Program-made: the position numbers and the translations under genes
Notes under the pieces: model-generated
Seen by the model: only the letters and a program-made list of their open reading frames with translations
Told to the model about the DNA's origin: nothing
Databases searched by the model: none
Shown: piece after piece, positions 1-7,184 of the stretch
Numbering within the stretch: position 1 is the first letter of the stretch
Layout of the letters: each line of letters begins with the position of its first letter
DNA from: JAAZBV01 sp964499695
Lineage (GTDB): Bacteria > Desulfobacterota > DSM-4660 > Desulfatiglandales > HGW-15
Length of the DNA stretch: 12,167 bases
Reading direction: 5' to 3'
Assembly (NCBI GenBank): GCA_964499695.1
Contig: CAZCMD010000149.1
Coordinates: forward strand, 1-12,167

Positions 1-34
1 TTTACTTTGTAATACAAATATGTATTATATTGTA
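1..34 (+). promoter_or_regulatory. Putative promoter and operator of the AbiE-type operon
   Basis: A weak -35 (TTTACT, 1-6) lies 16 bases ahead of a good -10 (TATTAT, 23-28). An inverted repeat, TAATACA-aata-TGTATTA (10-27), covers the spacer and most of the -10. AbiEi antitoxins are known to repress their own promoters by binding inverted repeats, so this is a candidate autoregulatory operator. That role is inferred. The left window edge may cut off further upstream elements. Confidence 0.45.
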
Positions 35-41
35 ACCAATT

Positions 42-899
42 ATGAAAACTTATCGAGAAATCTATATCCGCAAGGCAGAGATTGCCCAGCTTATAATACT
101 GCACCAGCTTTATGCGCAGAAAGAAAGCCGCCATCTTATTTTTCAGGGGGGCACTGCTATTCGATGGTGTTATGGTGGAAGTCGCTTTTCGGAAGATCTT
201 GATTTTGTGACCTCACTTGCGCCACTGGACGTTCAAAGAATTCTGAGTGCTGTTGTTAAGGGCGCCGGTAAACTTATGATCCCTCACTTTGGTATAGGTT
301 CGGTCACGCTGAACCTAAAGAATGCCCGTACCGGTAATGTGAAATGTTTTTTAGATTTTCATCCGGACGGAGTCAGGGAAAAGATTTCAATCAAGCTTGA
401 GTTTGAGAGACTGACTACTGGTATATTACCTGACACACAAAATCATGTGCTTTCCCTTATGAGTCCTGTTGCTTATTTGATCTCTGCCGGGGAATTCCGT
501 GTACCTCGCCCTCACACGGTTATTATCACGCAGACACCAACAGAGATCCTTTCCGACAAGATCCGCGCCCTTCTGGAACGCCAATATCTTAAAGGCAGGG
601 ATTTCTTTGATCTTTGGTATCTTTATACCATTTTAAAAACGCCTGTGGATTTGGATATAGTTAAAAGAAAATTCATACTTTATAGTGCGCCATTCATATC
701 CAGGAGACCTGTTGATTTTTTTGTCATGCCTTCAAAAAAAGACAAAGAAACAATATGTGAAGCCATCGAACAGGATTTGTCACGTTTTTTGCCGCCCGAT
801 GTCTTGTCCATCCATCGGGATCAAAAATTTAGCACTTTCCTGGAATCGGCTTGTTCTGTGTTCAGAGAAATAAAGCAAAAGGGAGTTCAATTGGCATGA
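42..899 (+). CDS. AbiEii/AbiGii-family nucleotidyltransferase toxin
   Basis: Probable toxin of a type IV-like AbiE toxin-antitoxin/abortive infection system, 285 aa and cytoplasmic. The nucleotidyltransferase core is visible: GGTAIR at residues 36-41, then GGS (45-47) followed by the metal-binding DLD (52-54). An acidic strand IKLEF lies at 117-121, and the family's later motifs SDKIRAL (171-177) and GRDFFDLWYL (185-194) are present. All expected catalytic positions look intact, so it should be active. Characterised family members transfer nucleotides to RNA targets such as tRNA; the target here is unknown. The ATG at 42 has no clear Shine-Dalgarno, and the predicted leader is very short (about 7 bases). 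The stop overlaps the antitoxin start (ATGA), implying translational coupling. The gene order is the reverse of the usual antitoxin-first AbiE arrangement. Family assignment is confident; biological role is inferred. Confidence 0.9.
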   Translation: MKTYREIYIRKAEIAQLIILHQLYAQKESRHLIFQGGTAIRWCYGGSRFSEDLDFVTSLAPLDVQRILSAVVKGAGKLMIPHFGIGSVTLNLKNARTGNVKCFLDFHPDGVREKISIKLEFERLTTGILPDTQNHVLSLMSPVAYLISAGEFRVPRPHTVIITQTPTEILSDKIRALLERQYLKGRDFFDLWYLYTILKTPVDLDIVKRKFILYSAPFISRRPVDFFVMPSKKDKETICEAIEQDLSRFLPPDVLSIHRDQKFSTFLESACSVFREIKQKGVQLA

Positions 900-1462
900 C
901 ATCTGTTTCAATCCTGATGCAATTGCCTCACCTGTTTCGTTATGCCGACGTTGGGAAGTTCACAGGCAATGCTAATGTCTTTCTCACAAGGGCACAGGCA
1001 AAAGGTTTTGTGCAGCGGGTGATGCGGGGCGTTTATATCAATTTGCTTCGTGGGCCTTTTCCCTCAATTGAAGAGGTGGCCTGCTTTTTACGAACACCTT
1101 CTTATATTTCCTGTGAATGGGCTCTCAATCGCCACGGCATCCTGCTTCAATCACCTGTAGTTTGTACTGTTCTGACGCTTGATTCAGCAGTCGGTGCTTC
1201 CAGAGACATCGGGTTTGGCGGTGTGACGATTGAGTTTTCACGCATATCCTCCCGCCTGTTTAATGGCTTTGAGACAAAAGAGGGTTTCAATCTAGCCGTG
1301 CCTGAAAAGGCCCTGCTTGATACAATTCATTTGCGAAAACGCATTCCATTTGAAGATGAATTAGAACTTGATAATATTAATCAAGGGCAATTAAAAACAC
1401 TGGCCCGGGATTTCCCTGCTGTCGTAAGAAAACGTATTGAAAATTTGATTAACAAGCAATAG
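896..1462 (+). CDS. AbiEi-like antitoxin/transcriptional regulator
   Basis: Probable cognate antitoxin of the upstream nucleotidyltransferase, 188 aa. The N-terminal 50 or so residues look like the winged-helix domain of AbiEi proteins (FLTRAQAKGFVQRVMRGVY). The C-terminal domain has the family's usual blocks: PSYISCEWALNRHGIL near 69-84 and AVPEKALLDTIHLR near 130-143. Family members neutralise the toxin without stable complex formation and repress their operon. The ATG at 896 is preferred because it overlaps the toxin stop and has GGGAG at 881-885; an upstream TTG at 851 in the same frame lacks this logic. No terminator is clear downstream. The family call rests on motif recall and partner context rather than alignment. 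Confidence 0.82.
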   Translation: MTSVSILMQLPHLFRYADVGKFTGNANVFLTRAQAKGFVQRVMRGVYINLLRGPFPSIEEVACFLRTPSYISCEWALNRHGILLQSPVVCTVLTLDSAVGASRDIGFGGVTIEFSRISSRLFNGFETKEGFNLAVPEKALLDTIHLRKRIPFEDELELDNINQGQLKTLARDFPAVVRKRIENLINKQ

Positions 1463-1640
1463 GTGTTATCCAATAAATGGTTTGGATTTCTCATCCATGA
1501 AGAGCTCTCCACAATAAAATACTTCTTACCCCATACACAATGCCATTTGGGTTAAGCTCTTTATTCTGTATTCCCTTTTTGTTAATTTCATAGGAACTGG
1601 GTATACACATTTCACATACAAATAAAAAACAAGCTGTAAT
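1463..1640. other. AT-rich intergenic spacer with no recognised gene
   Basis: This is the first part of a roughly 307-base gap between the antitoxin gene and the secreted-protein gene. It is AT-rich. No coding signal, convincing terminator or repeat could be seen. The rest of the gap holds the inverted repeats and promoter listed separately. Confidence 0.5.
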
Positions 1641-1697
1641 TCCTGGTGAATAATCCAGGACAATTGTGTTGACACACAACGCTATCCTGAATAGATT
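1641..1697 (+). promoter_or_regulatory. Putative promoter with two inverted repeats
   Basis: A consensus -35 TTGACA (1669-1674) is followed after 17 bases by TAGATT (1692-1697), a four-of-six -10. Two inverted repeats sit on it: TCCTGG-N8-CCAGGA (1641-1660), just upstream, and TTGTGT-TGAC-ACACAA (1664-1679), overlapping the -35. The second has the TTG(N10)CAA layout seen in Crp/Fnr-family sites, so a regulator of that family could act here. The regulator itself is not in the window. The expected leader is about 65 bases. Confidence 0.42.
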
Positions 1698-1769
1698 CAA
1701 TTCTCAAAAAACGAAACCATTTTAAATAATCTTTTTATGTGCGGTCATTATCAGTAAGAGGTGAAAACA

Positions 1770-2729
1770 ATGTTTAAAAAAATAACTCTACTTTGTGTTC
1801 TTATAGTCTTTTCCATTTCTACTACTTCAAAATCTACAGAAACCTGTGATCGAGCTTGCCTTGAAAAATGGGTGGACAGATACCTTGTTGCGATGCGGGA
1901 TCAGGATAAAAATCCTGAAATGTTTGCGCCTGATCTGAAATTTACAGAAGACGGGGTGCGTTTGCCATTTGGCAATGAAGGGCTCTGGTACAGCATGAGT
2001 AATATCGGTAATTACAAATTTTATGTGCCTGATGTGGAAGCTCAACAGGTTGCCTTTATAGGTACTGTGCGTGAAAAGGGTGTGAGAAGCAAAGAAGAAT
2101 CCTTATCAGCCCTTGCCATGCGCCTTAAGATAAGCAATAACCGCATCACAGAAATAGAGCAGATCGTGGTCAGGCCGGACAGCGTCAATAGCAGTAATAA
2201 TGACTTTCCGCCAACCGGCCCGGCTGTTGAGGCAATGGGGGCACCGCACCCGATTTTTAAGGAAACCATCCCTGAAGATAAACGCATGAGCAGAAAGGAG
2301 CTTGTAAAAACCGCAAACTATTATTTTACCGGGCTCGAAAATAATGATGGAAAGGGTTATTATCCCTTTACAGATGACTGTGTTCGGTTTGAGAATGGGG
2401 TGGACGTACTTTTAAACACCAATAAAGTGACAGGGGAGAAGACCCGCACTACCTGCAAAAAGCAGTTCGAAGAAGGGGTGAAGGGTATAGTTACACGCAT
2501 TCGTGACCGCCGTTTTGTGGCAGTGGACAGGGAAAAGGGTATAGTCTTTGCCTTCGGATTCTTTGATCATGATTTCATCAACTGGACCTGGCAACTGGCA
2601 GAGCTGTTCAAGATAGAAAACGGTCAGATACGTCGCATTGAGGCCATATTCCACAGGGCGCCATATGGAATGAATTCTGGCTGGAGCACCTTTGAGAAGG
2701 GTATTTCAAACGAGATTCAGGATCATTAG
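1770..2729 (+). CDS. Secreted DUF8021-type protein with two NTF2-like domains
   Basis: Hypothetical exported protein, 319 aa from the ATG at 1770. That start is preferred over the in-frame GTG at 1761 because AGAGGTG (1756-1762) gives normal ribosome-site spacing. Residues 1-20 are a Sec signal (FKK then a hydrophobic run). The mature start carries the CDRACLEKWVDRYL signature (26-39), followed by FAPDLKFTEDGVRLPFG and RITEIEQIVVRP, all characteristic of a family recalled as DUF8021 with an NTF2/SnoaL-like fold. A second half (about 165-319), with YYFTGLENNDG, CVRFENG and IRDRRFVAVD, looks like another such domain. No catalytic role is established for the family. It stands alone, convergent with the TRAP operon. 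The Cys pair at 26 and 30 may form a disulfide after export. Confidence 0.75.
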   Translation: MFKKITLLCVLIVFSISTTSKSTETCDRACLEKWVDRYLVAMRDQDKNPEMFAPDLKFTEDGVRLPFGNEGLWYSMSNIGNYKFYVPDVEAQQVAFIGTVREKGVRSKEESLSALAMRLKISNNRITEIEQIVVRPDSVNSSNNDFPPTGPAVEAMGAPHPIFKETIPEDKRMSRKELVKTANYYFTGLENNDGKGYYPFTDDCVRFENGVDVLLNTNKVTGEKTRTTCKKQFEEGVKGIVTRIRDRRFVAVDREKGIVFAFGFFDHDFINWTWQLAELFKIENGQIRRIEAIFHRAPYGMNSGWSTFEKGISNEIQDH

Positions 2730-2739
2730 TAGTCAAACC

Positions 2740-2776
2740 AGCCGGGGAATGACGTCTTTATCAGGATTCCCCGGCT
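2740..2776. terminator. Bidirectional hairpin between convergent genes
   Basis: A perfect 11-base inverted repeat (AGCCGGGGAAT at 2740-2750, ATTCCCCGGCT at 2766-2776) with a 15-base loop lies between the stop codons of the secreted-protein gene and dctP. Its place between convergent genes suggests it ends both transcripts. Neither side has a strong U-tract, so it may act as an RNA-end stabiliser or weak terminator. Confidence 0.6.
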
Positions 2777-2789
2777 TATAGTGCTGGCG

Positions 2790-3815
2790 CTACGGATTCG
2801 CCTTAAGAAAATCAAGACAGAATTTGAGTGCTTCTGCACCCGGAAGTCCCCTGGCATTGCTGTTTTTCACATAGTCGTCAAGGAGCGGTCGAACCTTTTG
2901 GGCCCACCGGGCATCTTCCGCAGGGGAGAGCTGGATGAACTGTACCCCCTTCTTTCTGGCGAACTCTTTTCCCTCTTTGTCGATCTTGTCCCACAGTGCA
3001 GCCTGCTTGTTAGTCCATTCAGCATTCACCTGCTCGAATATCTTCTGAATATCAGGAGAAAGCAAATTCCATTTGGACTTATTCATGACGACATAGAACG
3101 CCACAGTGCAGGCTGATTTCTGATTGTAGGTGGTATAGCTTATGACCTCACCCCACTTCCAGCCCTGCAACGCCTCATCAGGAGACATTGAACCTTCCAC
3201 AACCCCGGTGCGCAGGGCATCATAGGTTTCCGGCATGGTGGCCCCGACCGGGGCAGCGCCGAGGGCTGATACGATTTTAGCGCCAAGACCGCTTGCACGG
3301 ATTTTCATACCCTTCATATCTTCGAGCGTCTTTACCGGTTTTTTAGTGTGAAAAAATCCCGGCCCATTGGCGCTCAGGATGAGTACTTTTACATCATTAA
3401 GTTCTCTGGGTTTAAATTTTGAATTAAACGCATTCAATAGTTTTGTCGCCTGGATCGCACTGGTATATCCCAGAGGGAGGTCGATCACCTCCAGCAAAGG
3501 AAATTTTCCGGTGTTATAGGCGAATACGCCAAAACCTATGTCAGCAATGCCCATCACCACGTTGTCATAGGTTTGCGCGACAGGGGTCAGTGTGCCACCC
3601 GGGAAATGGGAAATTTTGACCGCGCCTTTGGTCCGTTTCTCTATCTCTTTGCACCACTGTTCCACAAGGATGCTGTTCTGGTGAGGCGCAGGAAAGTAAT
3701 TTGCGTAATTTAGACGAATTGCTTTTTGGGCCGATGCGATTTGCGGAAAAAATATTACACAGGCTGAGAGTGTGATAACCGTCCATATTAATCTTGAAAC
3801 CAACTTTATTTTCAT
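2790..3815 (-). CDS. dctP: TRAP transporter periplasmic solute-binding protein, DctP family
   Basis: Captures an organic anion in the periplasm and hands it to the DctQM membrane complex. It is 341 aa, normal for the family. A Sec signal covers residues 1-29, with probable cleavage after ASA (27-29). The mature protein shows the DctP pattern: LNYANYFPAPHQNS near the N terminus, GMKIRASG with the conserved ligand-carboxylate arginine R173, ALGAAPV, and ETYDALRTGVVEG (196-208). The arginine favours a carboxylate ligand, but the specific substrate cannot be read from sequence. The ATG at 3815 is supported by AGGAGG just upstream. It is the last gene of dctQ-dctM-dctP, 28 bases after dctM, and ends at the shared hairpin. 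Confidence 0.93.
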   Translation of the reverse strand: MKIKLVSRLIWTVITLSACVIFFPQIASAQKAIRLNYANYFPAPHQNSILVEQWCKEIEKRTKGAVKISHFPGGTLTPVAQTYDNVVMGIADIGFGVFAYNTGKFPLLEVIDLPLGYTSAIQATKLLNAFNSKFKPRELNDVKVLILSANGPGFFHTKKPVKTLEDMKGMKIRASGLGAKIVSALGAAPVGATMPETYDALRTGVVEGSMSPDEALQGWKWGEVISYTTYNQKSACTVAFYVVMNKSKWNLLSPDIQKIFEQVNAEWTNKQAALWDKIDKEGKEFARKKGVQFIQLSPAEDARWAQKVRPLLDDYVKNSNARGLPGAEALKFCLDFLKANP

Positions 3816-3843
3816 GAATTCCTCCTATGGTTAATCATCTGTG

Positions 3844-5298
3844 TCAGGGCATTAATACCGTGGGCAGCCATGTGGCAAGACACGGGCATATAAACAGGAG
3901 CGTTGCACTGATCACAAGACTAATGAGAAACGGATATACCCCTGCGTATATTACGCTGAAGGGTGTACCCGTGATCTGCTTGACTACAAAGACATTGATG
4001 GCTACCGGTGGGATGACAACGCCCACCATGACCGTTACACCGATCATGATGCCGAACCAGAGCGGATCATAACCGAGCTGAGCAATCACCGGATAAAAAA
4101 TAGGGGTGGCTAAGATCATAAATGCCAGGTCATCGATAAATGAACCTCCGATGAGATAGACGAAGGTTATAAGGATCATGATAGACCATTGTGGAAATGG
4201 GAGCGAAATGATCCAGTCCGCTGCCACCATAGGTATCCTGGTGACTGTTATGAAGTGTCCAAGCACGGTTGATCCGACGATGAGGAGGAGTACCATGCAT
4301 GAAGTCCTCACTGTAATCTTGACGGAATCCCAGAATTCCCTAAGGGGAAGGTCCTTTTTTGCCAAAGAGAGGATCAGGACAAGGAAGGTGCCAATGCTCC
4401 CGGCTTCTGTGGGCGTAAACCGAAGTTCTTCATGAAACGAAATGTACATTCCGTAAAGCCCTGCCGCCGAAATAACAACGATAATTGGGAGCCAGAACCA
4501 TGTCTGGCGGATTCTTTTCCGGAAGCCATAGGCCAGGACTAAAAAAAAGAACCCTATGAATATCCATGCTTTAAGTATCCCCAGGATTCCGCCTACCACC
4601 AGAAGAAAGATCGCCACAACCCAGATGACCTCTGGCAACGATTTCATACGCTCGGCCCAGGAATATTTCGGACTTCTGGGCGCAGCCTTAGGGTTCATGG
4701 TGCACCAGGCGTAGATGATGACGATGAAGAAAAAGGCAACGATCAGCCCCGGGATGATCCCGGCCAGAAAGAGGCGTCCGATGGAGAGGTCCGTGATGAT
4801 GCCGAAAACGATGAGGGTAACACTCGGAGGAAGAAGGATTCCTAAAGTCCCGACAGAGGAGACAATACCCGTGGAAAGCTTCTTGGCGTATCCATAACGG
4901 TCCATTTCAGGTATGGCCACACTCGCAAAGGTGGCTGCCGTTGCGGTGGATGACCCGCACACGGATTTGAAGACCGTTGCGCCCACAACAGTGGCCATTG
5001 CAAGCCCTCCGGGGATGTGTCCGATAAACCTGTGTGCCGAATCAAACAGACGCTTGGCAATACCGGAGCTATAGGCGATCTGACCCATGAGTATGAACAG
5101 GGGGATCACGGTATAACTGTATGTATTCAGGACATCAAAAAAATCCTTGGCCAGCAGGTTCAGGGCGGCGCTCCATGAAACAAGGTAGCCGAATCCCAGA
5201 AACCCTACCAGAATCATGGCAAATCCGAGTTCGATTCCGGTGAGGAACATGAGCAATATTACGGCCAGCCCGATGATCCCGATCATTATCTCATTCAT
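3844..5298 (-). CDS. dctM: TRAP transporter large permease, DctM family
   Basis: Ion-coupled transport channel of the TRAP system, inner membrane, 484 aa, with at least 12 predicted helices. Family marks are the N-terminal TGIELGFAMILVG, SYTVIPLFILMGQIAYSSGI, the re-entrant-loop sequence CGSSTATAATFASVAIPEM (114-132), LGILLPPSV (152-160), FTPTEAG (294-300) and GVVIPPVAINVFVV (426-439). It is longer than a typical DctM of about 430 aa. Roughly 55 extra hydrophobic residues (about 238-293) stand just before FTPTEAG, where most homologues have only a short loop. The ATG at 5298 has GGAGG upstream and overlaps the dctQ stop by 8 bases, so the two are translationally coupled. Confidence 0.93.
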   Translation of the reverse strand: MNEIMIGIIGLAVILLMFLTGIELGFAMILVGFLGFGYLVSWSAALNLLAKDFFDVLNTYSYTVIPLFILMGQIAYSSGIAKRLFDSAHRFIGHIPGGLAMATVVGATVFKSVCGSSTATAATFASVAIPEMDRYGYAKKLSTGIVSSVGTLGILLPPSVTLIVFGIITDLSIGRLFLAGIIPGLIVAFFFIVIIYAWCTMNPKAAPRSPKYSWAERMKSLPEVIWVVAIFLLVVGGILGILKAWIFIGFFFLVLAYGFRKRIRQTWFWLPIIVVISAAGLYGMYISFHEELRFTPTEAGSIGTFLVLILSLAKKDLPLREFWDSVKITVRTSCMVLLLIVGSTVLGHFITVTRIPMVAADWIISLPFPQWSIMILITFVYLIGGSFIDDLAFMILATPIFYPVIAQLGYDPLWFGIMIGVTVMVGVVIPPVAINVFVVKQITGTPFSVIYAGVYPFLISLVISATLLFICPCLATWLPTVLMP

Positions 5299-5776
5299 CT
5301 GAACCTCCGAGGATCCTTACAATATCCGCGATGAGGACAAGGCCCTGGATCACACAACAGGCTGACAGGCCATATGCTATGGGATAAAAAGGCAACCTGC
5401 TCGTTAAAGTAACCTCGCCCGAGGCGAGAAGACCGTTAGCATAAAGGAAGAGGTTCCATGAGATAAGACAGAAGATAAGGATGCCCAAAAGGCGTGTGCC
5501 TATGTTGAAAGCCTTCTGCCATCCTTTGGGGAGTGCCCGGATGAGAACATCCACGAAGATATGGCCTTTGAAAAGAGATGTTACAGGAATAGCAAACCCT
5601 ATTGCGACAGCCCCGGCTAGTCCCACCATTTCGTAGGCGCCCACGATCGGCTTTCGCGCCAGGTTCCTCAAACAGACATCCGCCACTGTAAGCAGCACGA
5701 CAAATACCAGCGCAGCTCCCGAAACCGTTTGCATCCACCTGCTCAGTTTTTCGACGATACAACTGTAAGACCACAT
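5291..5776 (-). CDS. dctQ: TRAP transporter small permease, DctQ family
   Basis: Four-helix membrane subunit that partners DctM in the TRAP transporter, 161 aa. Predicted helices are near 14-34, 45-66, 89-110 and 125-150. The family's usual pattern is present: RNLARKPIVGAYEM around the first loop and a short FKGHIFVD segment after the second helix. The ATG at 5776 is chosen because GAGGAGG (5789-5783) sits six bases upstream. An in-frame TTG at 5800 would add eight arginine-rich residues with no ribosome site. It is the first gene of the operon, and its end overlaps dctM by 8 bases. Confidence 0.9.
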   Translation of the reverse strand: MWSYSCIVEKLSRWMQTVSGAALVFVVLLTVADVCLRNLARKPIVGAYEMVGLAGAVAIGFAIPVTSLFKGHIFVDVLIRALPKGWQKAFNIGTRLLGILIFCLISWNLFLYANGLLASGEVTLTSRLPFYPIAYGLSACCVIQGLVLIADIVRILGGSDE

Positions 5777-5814
5777 GATGCGCCTCCTCGTCCGTCTCAA
5801 AATTAGCGAAGCAC

Positions 5815-5841
5815 ATTATTCGCATTGCGAATTGACTTCAA
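5815..5841 (-). promoter_or_regulatory. Putative dctQMP promoter with palindromic operator
   Basis: Read on the minus strand, TTGAAG (5841-5836) and AATAAT (5820-5815) form a possible -35/-10 pair with a short 15-base spacer. A perfect palindrome, ATTCGCA-T-TGCGAAT (5818-5832), fills the spacer and touches the -10. A regulator bound there would block polymerase, which suits substrate-induced TRAP expression. The regulator family is not assigned and none is encoded next to the operon. The palindrome is seen directly; its function is inferred. Confidence 0.45.
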
Positions 5842-5870
5842 AATAAATATTTCCGGTTAGATGCAATGGG

Positions 5871-6018
5871 TTTACTGCTAACTGTTTTAAAGATCAAGGG
5901 AATTTTATAAAAAACAATGATCAGTTATCAATGATCAATGAACAATTAATTCAAGATTCAAGATTCAAGGTTCAAGATTGAAGACTGTAAATTCAAGATT
6001 CAAGATTGAAGATTTAAA
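5871..6018 (+). repeat. Dispersed repeat copy 1 with ATTCAAG 7-mer array
   Basis: The copy begins with TTTACTGCTAACTG, runs through ATCAAGGGAA and AATGATCAATGA, and ends in ten tandem 7-mers (5949-6018): ATTCAAG or one- to four-base variants such as GTTCAAG and ATTGAAG. A second, diverged copy in the same orientation lies at 7185-7296, on the other side of the MgtE-like gene. It has no coding capacity. The rest of the gap up to 6106 holds only the weak hairpin listed next. Confidence 0.75.
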
Positions 6019-6022
6019 ATTT

Positions 6023-6048
6023 CCGGCTTCGTTATGCCACTACGCCGG
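6023..6048 (-). terminator. Weak candidate terminator of the mgtE-like gene
   Basis: On the minus strand, CCGGC (6048-6044) can pair with GCCGG (6027-6023) around a 16-base loop, followed by AAATTTT. An overlapping GGAC-TT-GTCC mini-hairpin lies just before it. The stem is only five pairs and the U-tract is mixed, so this is a tentative call for the end of the upstream transcript. Confidence 0.3.
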
Positions 6049-6106
6049 GACAAGTCCGGGGTCGCTAATCGCTATTGCTGAGACTACTGATTCGAATCCT
6101 GCGGTT

Positions 6107-7111
6107 TCATAAGAGCATCTTTGCTAAACTGAAATAGATCAGGATTGTAGAAATATCTGTCAGTGCCAGGGTAAGCGGTCCAGCGGCAATTTTCATGTCC
6201 AGTTTCAGCTTGTGCAACAGGGATGGAATGCTAAGACCAAAAAAGACAGCGGCGCAAAGTGTCAGCATGATACTTATACCAATAGCAAATGATGCCATAC
6301 CCTGACCACGCCAGAGCCATGCAATCACACCTACGATAAACCCGCAGGCTGCCCCAAGCAATATGGCCGCGCCTATATCACGATAAAAATTACGGAAATA
6401 CCATAACCAGTTGGGCTGCTGCGATCGTAGATTATGAATAGTTAATGTCATGGATTGTATGCTTACACTCTCTCCCAGGCCCAGTACCAGAGTCAGAAAA
6501 AAGGCAAGTATCAGGCTTTTGGCTAAAGTCATCTCATAAATGCTTGCAAGCAGGGCGCATGCAATACCGCTTGTTACTGTAGCAAGAAGCCACGGGAACC
6601 GGAACCGGAAAGCCCGGAAGGGAGATGCCTCACGTACCTGCATAATGCGAAAGCCTAAGACCTCGAACATCCTTTCCATGCTTTCCCTGTCGGCTGCATC
6701 AAATGTATCATCCGCAAACATGGCTATATCGACAATGCCCAGGATATGCCTCTTATCATCTACCACCGGAAATGCCAGAAGCTTGTACAATAAAAAAAAT
6801 TCATAGGCATTAAACACCGTTGCATTCTGCGGAAGGGCTATCACAGGAGTAATCATCATTTCGGAAATACGCTCGTCTACCGGTGCAGTAAGTAATCGCC
6901 GGGTAGGCACCACACCTACAAGCCTCTCATCATCATCCACTACATAAAAATATACAATTTTTTCACCAAGCCCTTTTAATCTGATTATATCCAGGGCCTG
7001 CTGGATAGTTATATTATAAAGCAGCTTTGTCACATCCCCCCGTATTATCTCTGTTACAGGCTTGTTTAAAAATTTTGATTCTCCACTCAATTGATATTTC
7101 TCCTTTGACAT
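6107..7111 (-). CDS. CBS-domain MgtE-like magnesium/divalent cation transporter, short form
   Basis: Probable inner-membrane cation channel, 334 aa. Two CBS domains occupy about residues 22-75 and 83-135 (FYVVDDDERLVGVVPTRRLL, FPVVDDKRHILGIVDI). A linker (about 136-168) leads to an MgtE-type membrane domain with about five helices, starting at RFPWLLATVTSG (171-182). It contains GLGESVSIQSMTLTIHNL (211-228), a diverged form of the family's GNxGxQSxT block, and LALTDISTILIYF (315-327), whose D319 matches the conserved pore aspartate of MgtE. Full MgtE proteins are about 450 aa and carry a cytoplasmic N domain that is absent here, so Mg-sensing gating may differ. The ATG at 7111 lacks a ribosome site. 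An alternative TTG at 7090 is preceded by AAGGAG (7105-7100) and may be the true start. It stands alone between two repeat copies. Confidence 0.78.
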   Translation of the reverse strand: MSKEKYQLSGESKFLNKPVTEIIRGDVTKLLYNITIQQALDIIRLKGLGEKIVYFYVVDDDERLVGVVPTRRLLTAPVDERISEMMITPVIALPQNATVFNAYEFFLLYKLLAFPVVDDKRHILGIVDIAMFADDTFDAADRESMERMFEVLGFRIMQVREASPFRAFRFRFPWLLATVTSGIACALLASIYEMTLAKSLILAFFLTLVLGLGESVSIQSMTLTIHNLRSQQPNWLWYFRNFYRDIGAAILLGAACGFIVGVIAWLWRGQGMASFAIGISIMLTLCAAVFFGLSIPSLLHKLKLDMKIAAGPLTLALTDISTILIYFSLAKMLL

Positions 7112-7131
7112 GGGCTCAGAAATAACCAGAG

Positions 7132-7160
7132 ATCATATTCCATAACTCAAAAAAAGTCAT
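7132..7160 (-). promoter_or_regulatory. Putative promoter of the mgtE-like gene
   Basis: On the minus strand, ATGACT (7160-7155) and TATGAT (7137-7132) match sigma-70 boxes at four and five of six positions, with an ideal 17-base spacer. Transcription would start near 7125, leaving about 14 bases before the ATG at 7111 and about 35 before the TTG at 7090 that has a ribosome site. This geometry slightly favours the TTG start. Confidence 0.45.
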
Positions 7161-7184
7161 GTTTTTAAGGCGTTATGAGATCTG

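Noticed and set aside
2781..3116. Plus-strand reading frame opposite dctP
   Set aside because: It has no ribosome site or recognisable domain and lies wholly antisense to a clear DctP gene.
5291..5800. Upstream TTG start for DctQ
   Set aside because: The ATG at 5776 has an ideal GAGGAGG six bases upstream; the TTG has none and adds only an arginine-rich stretch.
5949..6018. ATTCAAG array as a possible CRISPR
   Set aside because: The period is 7 bases with no spacers, and no cas genes are present; it is a simple tandem array.
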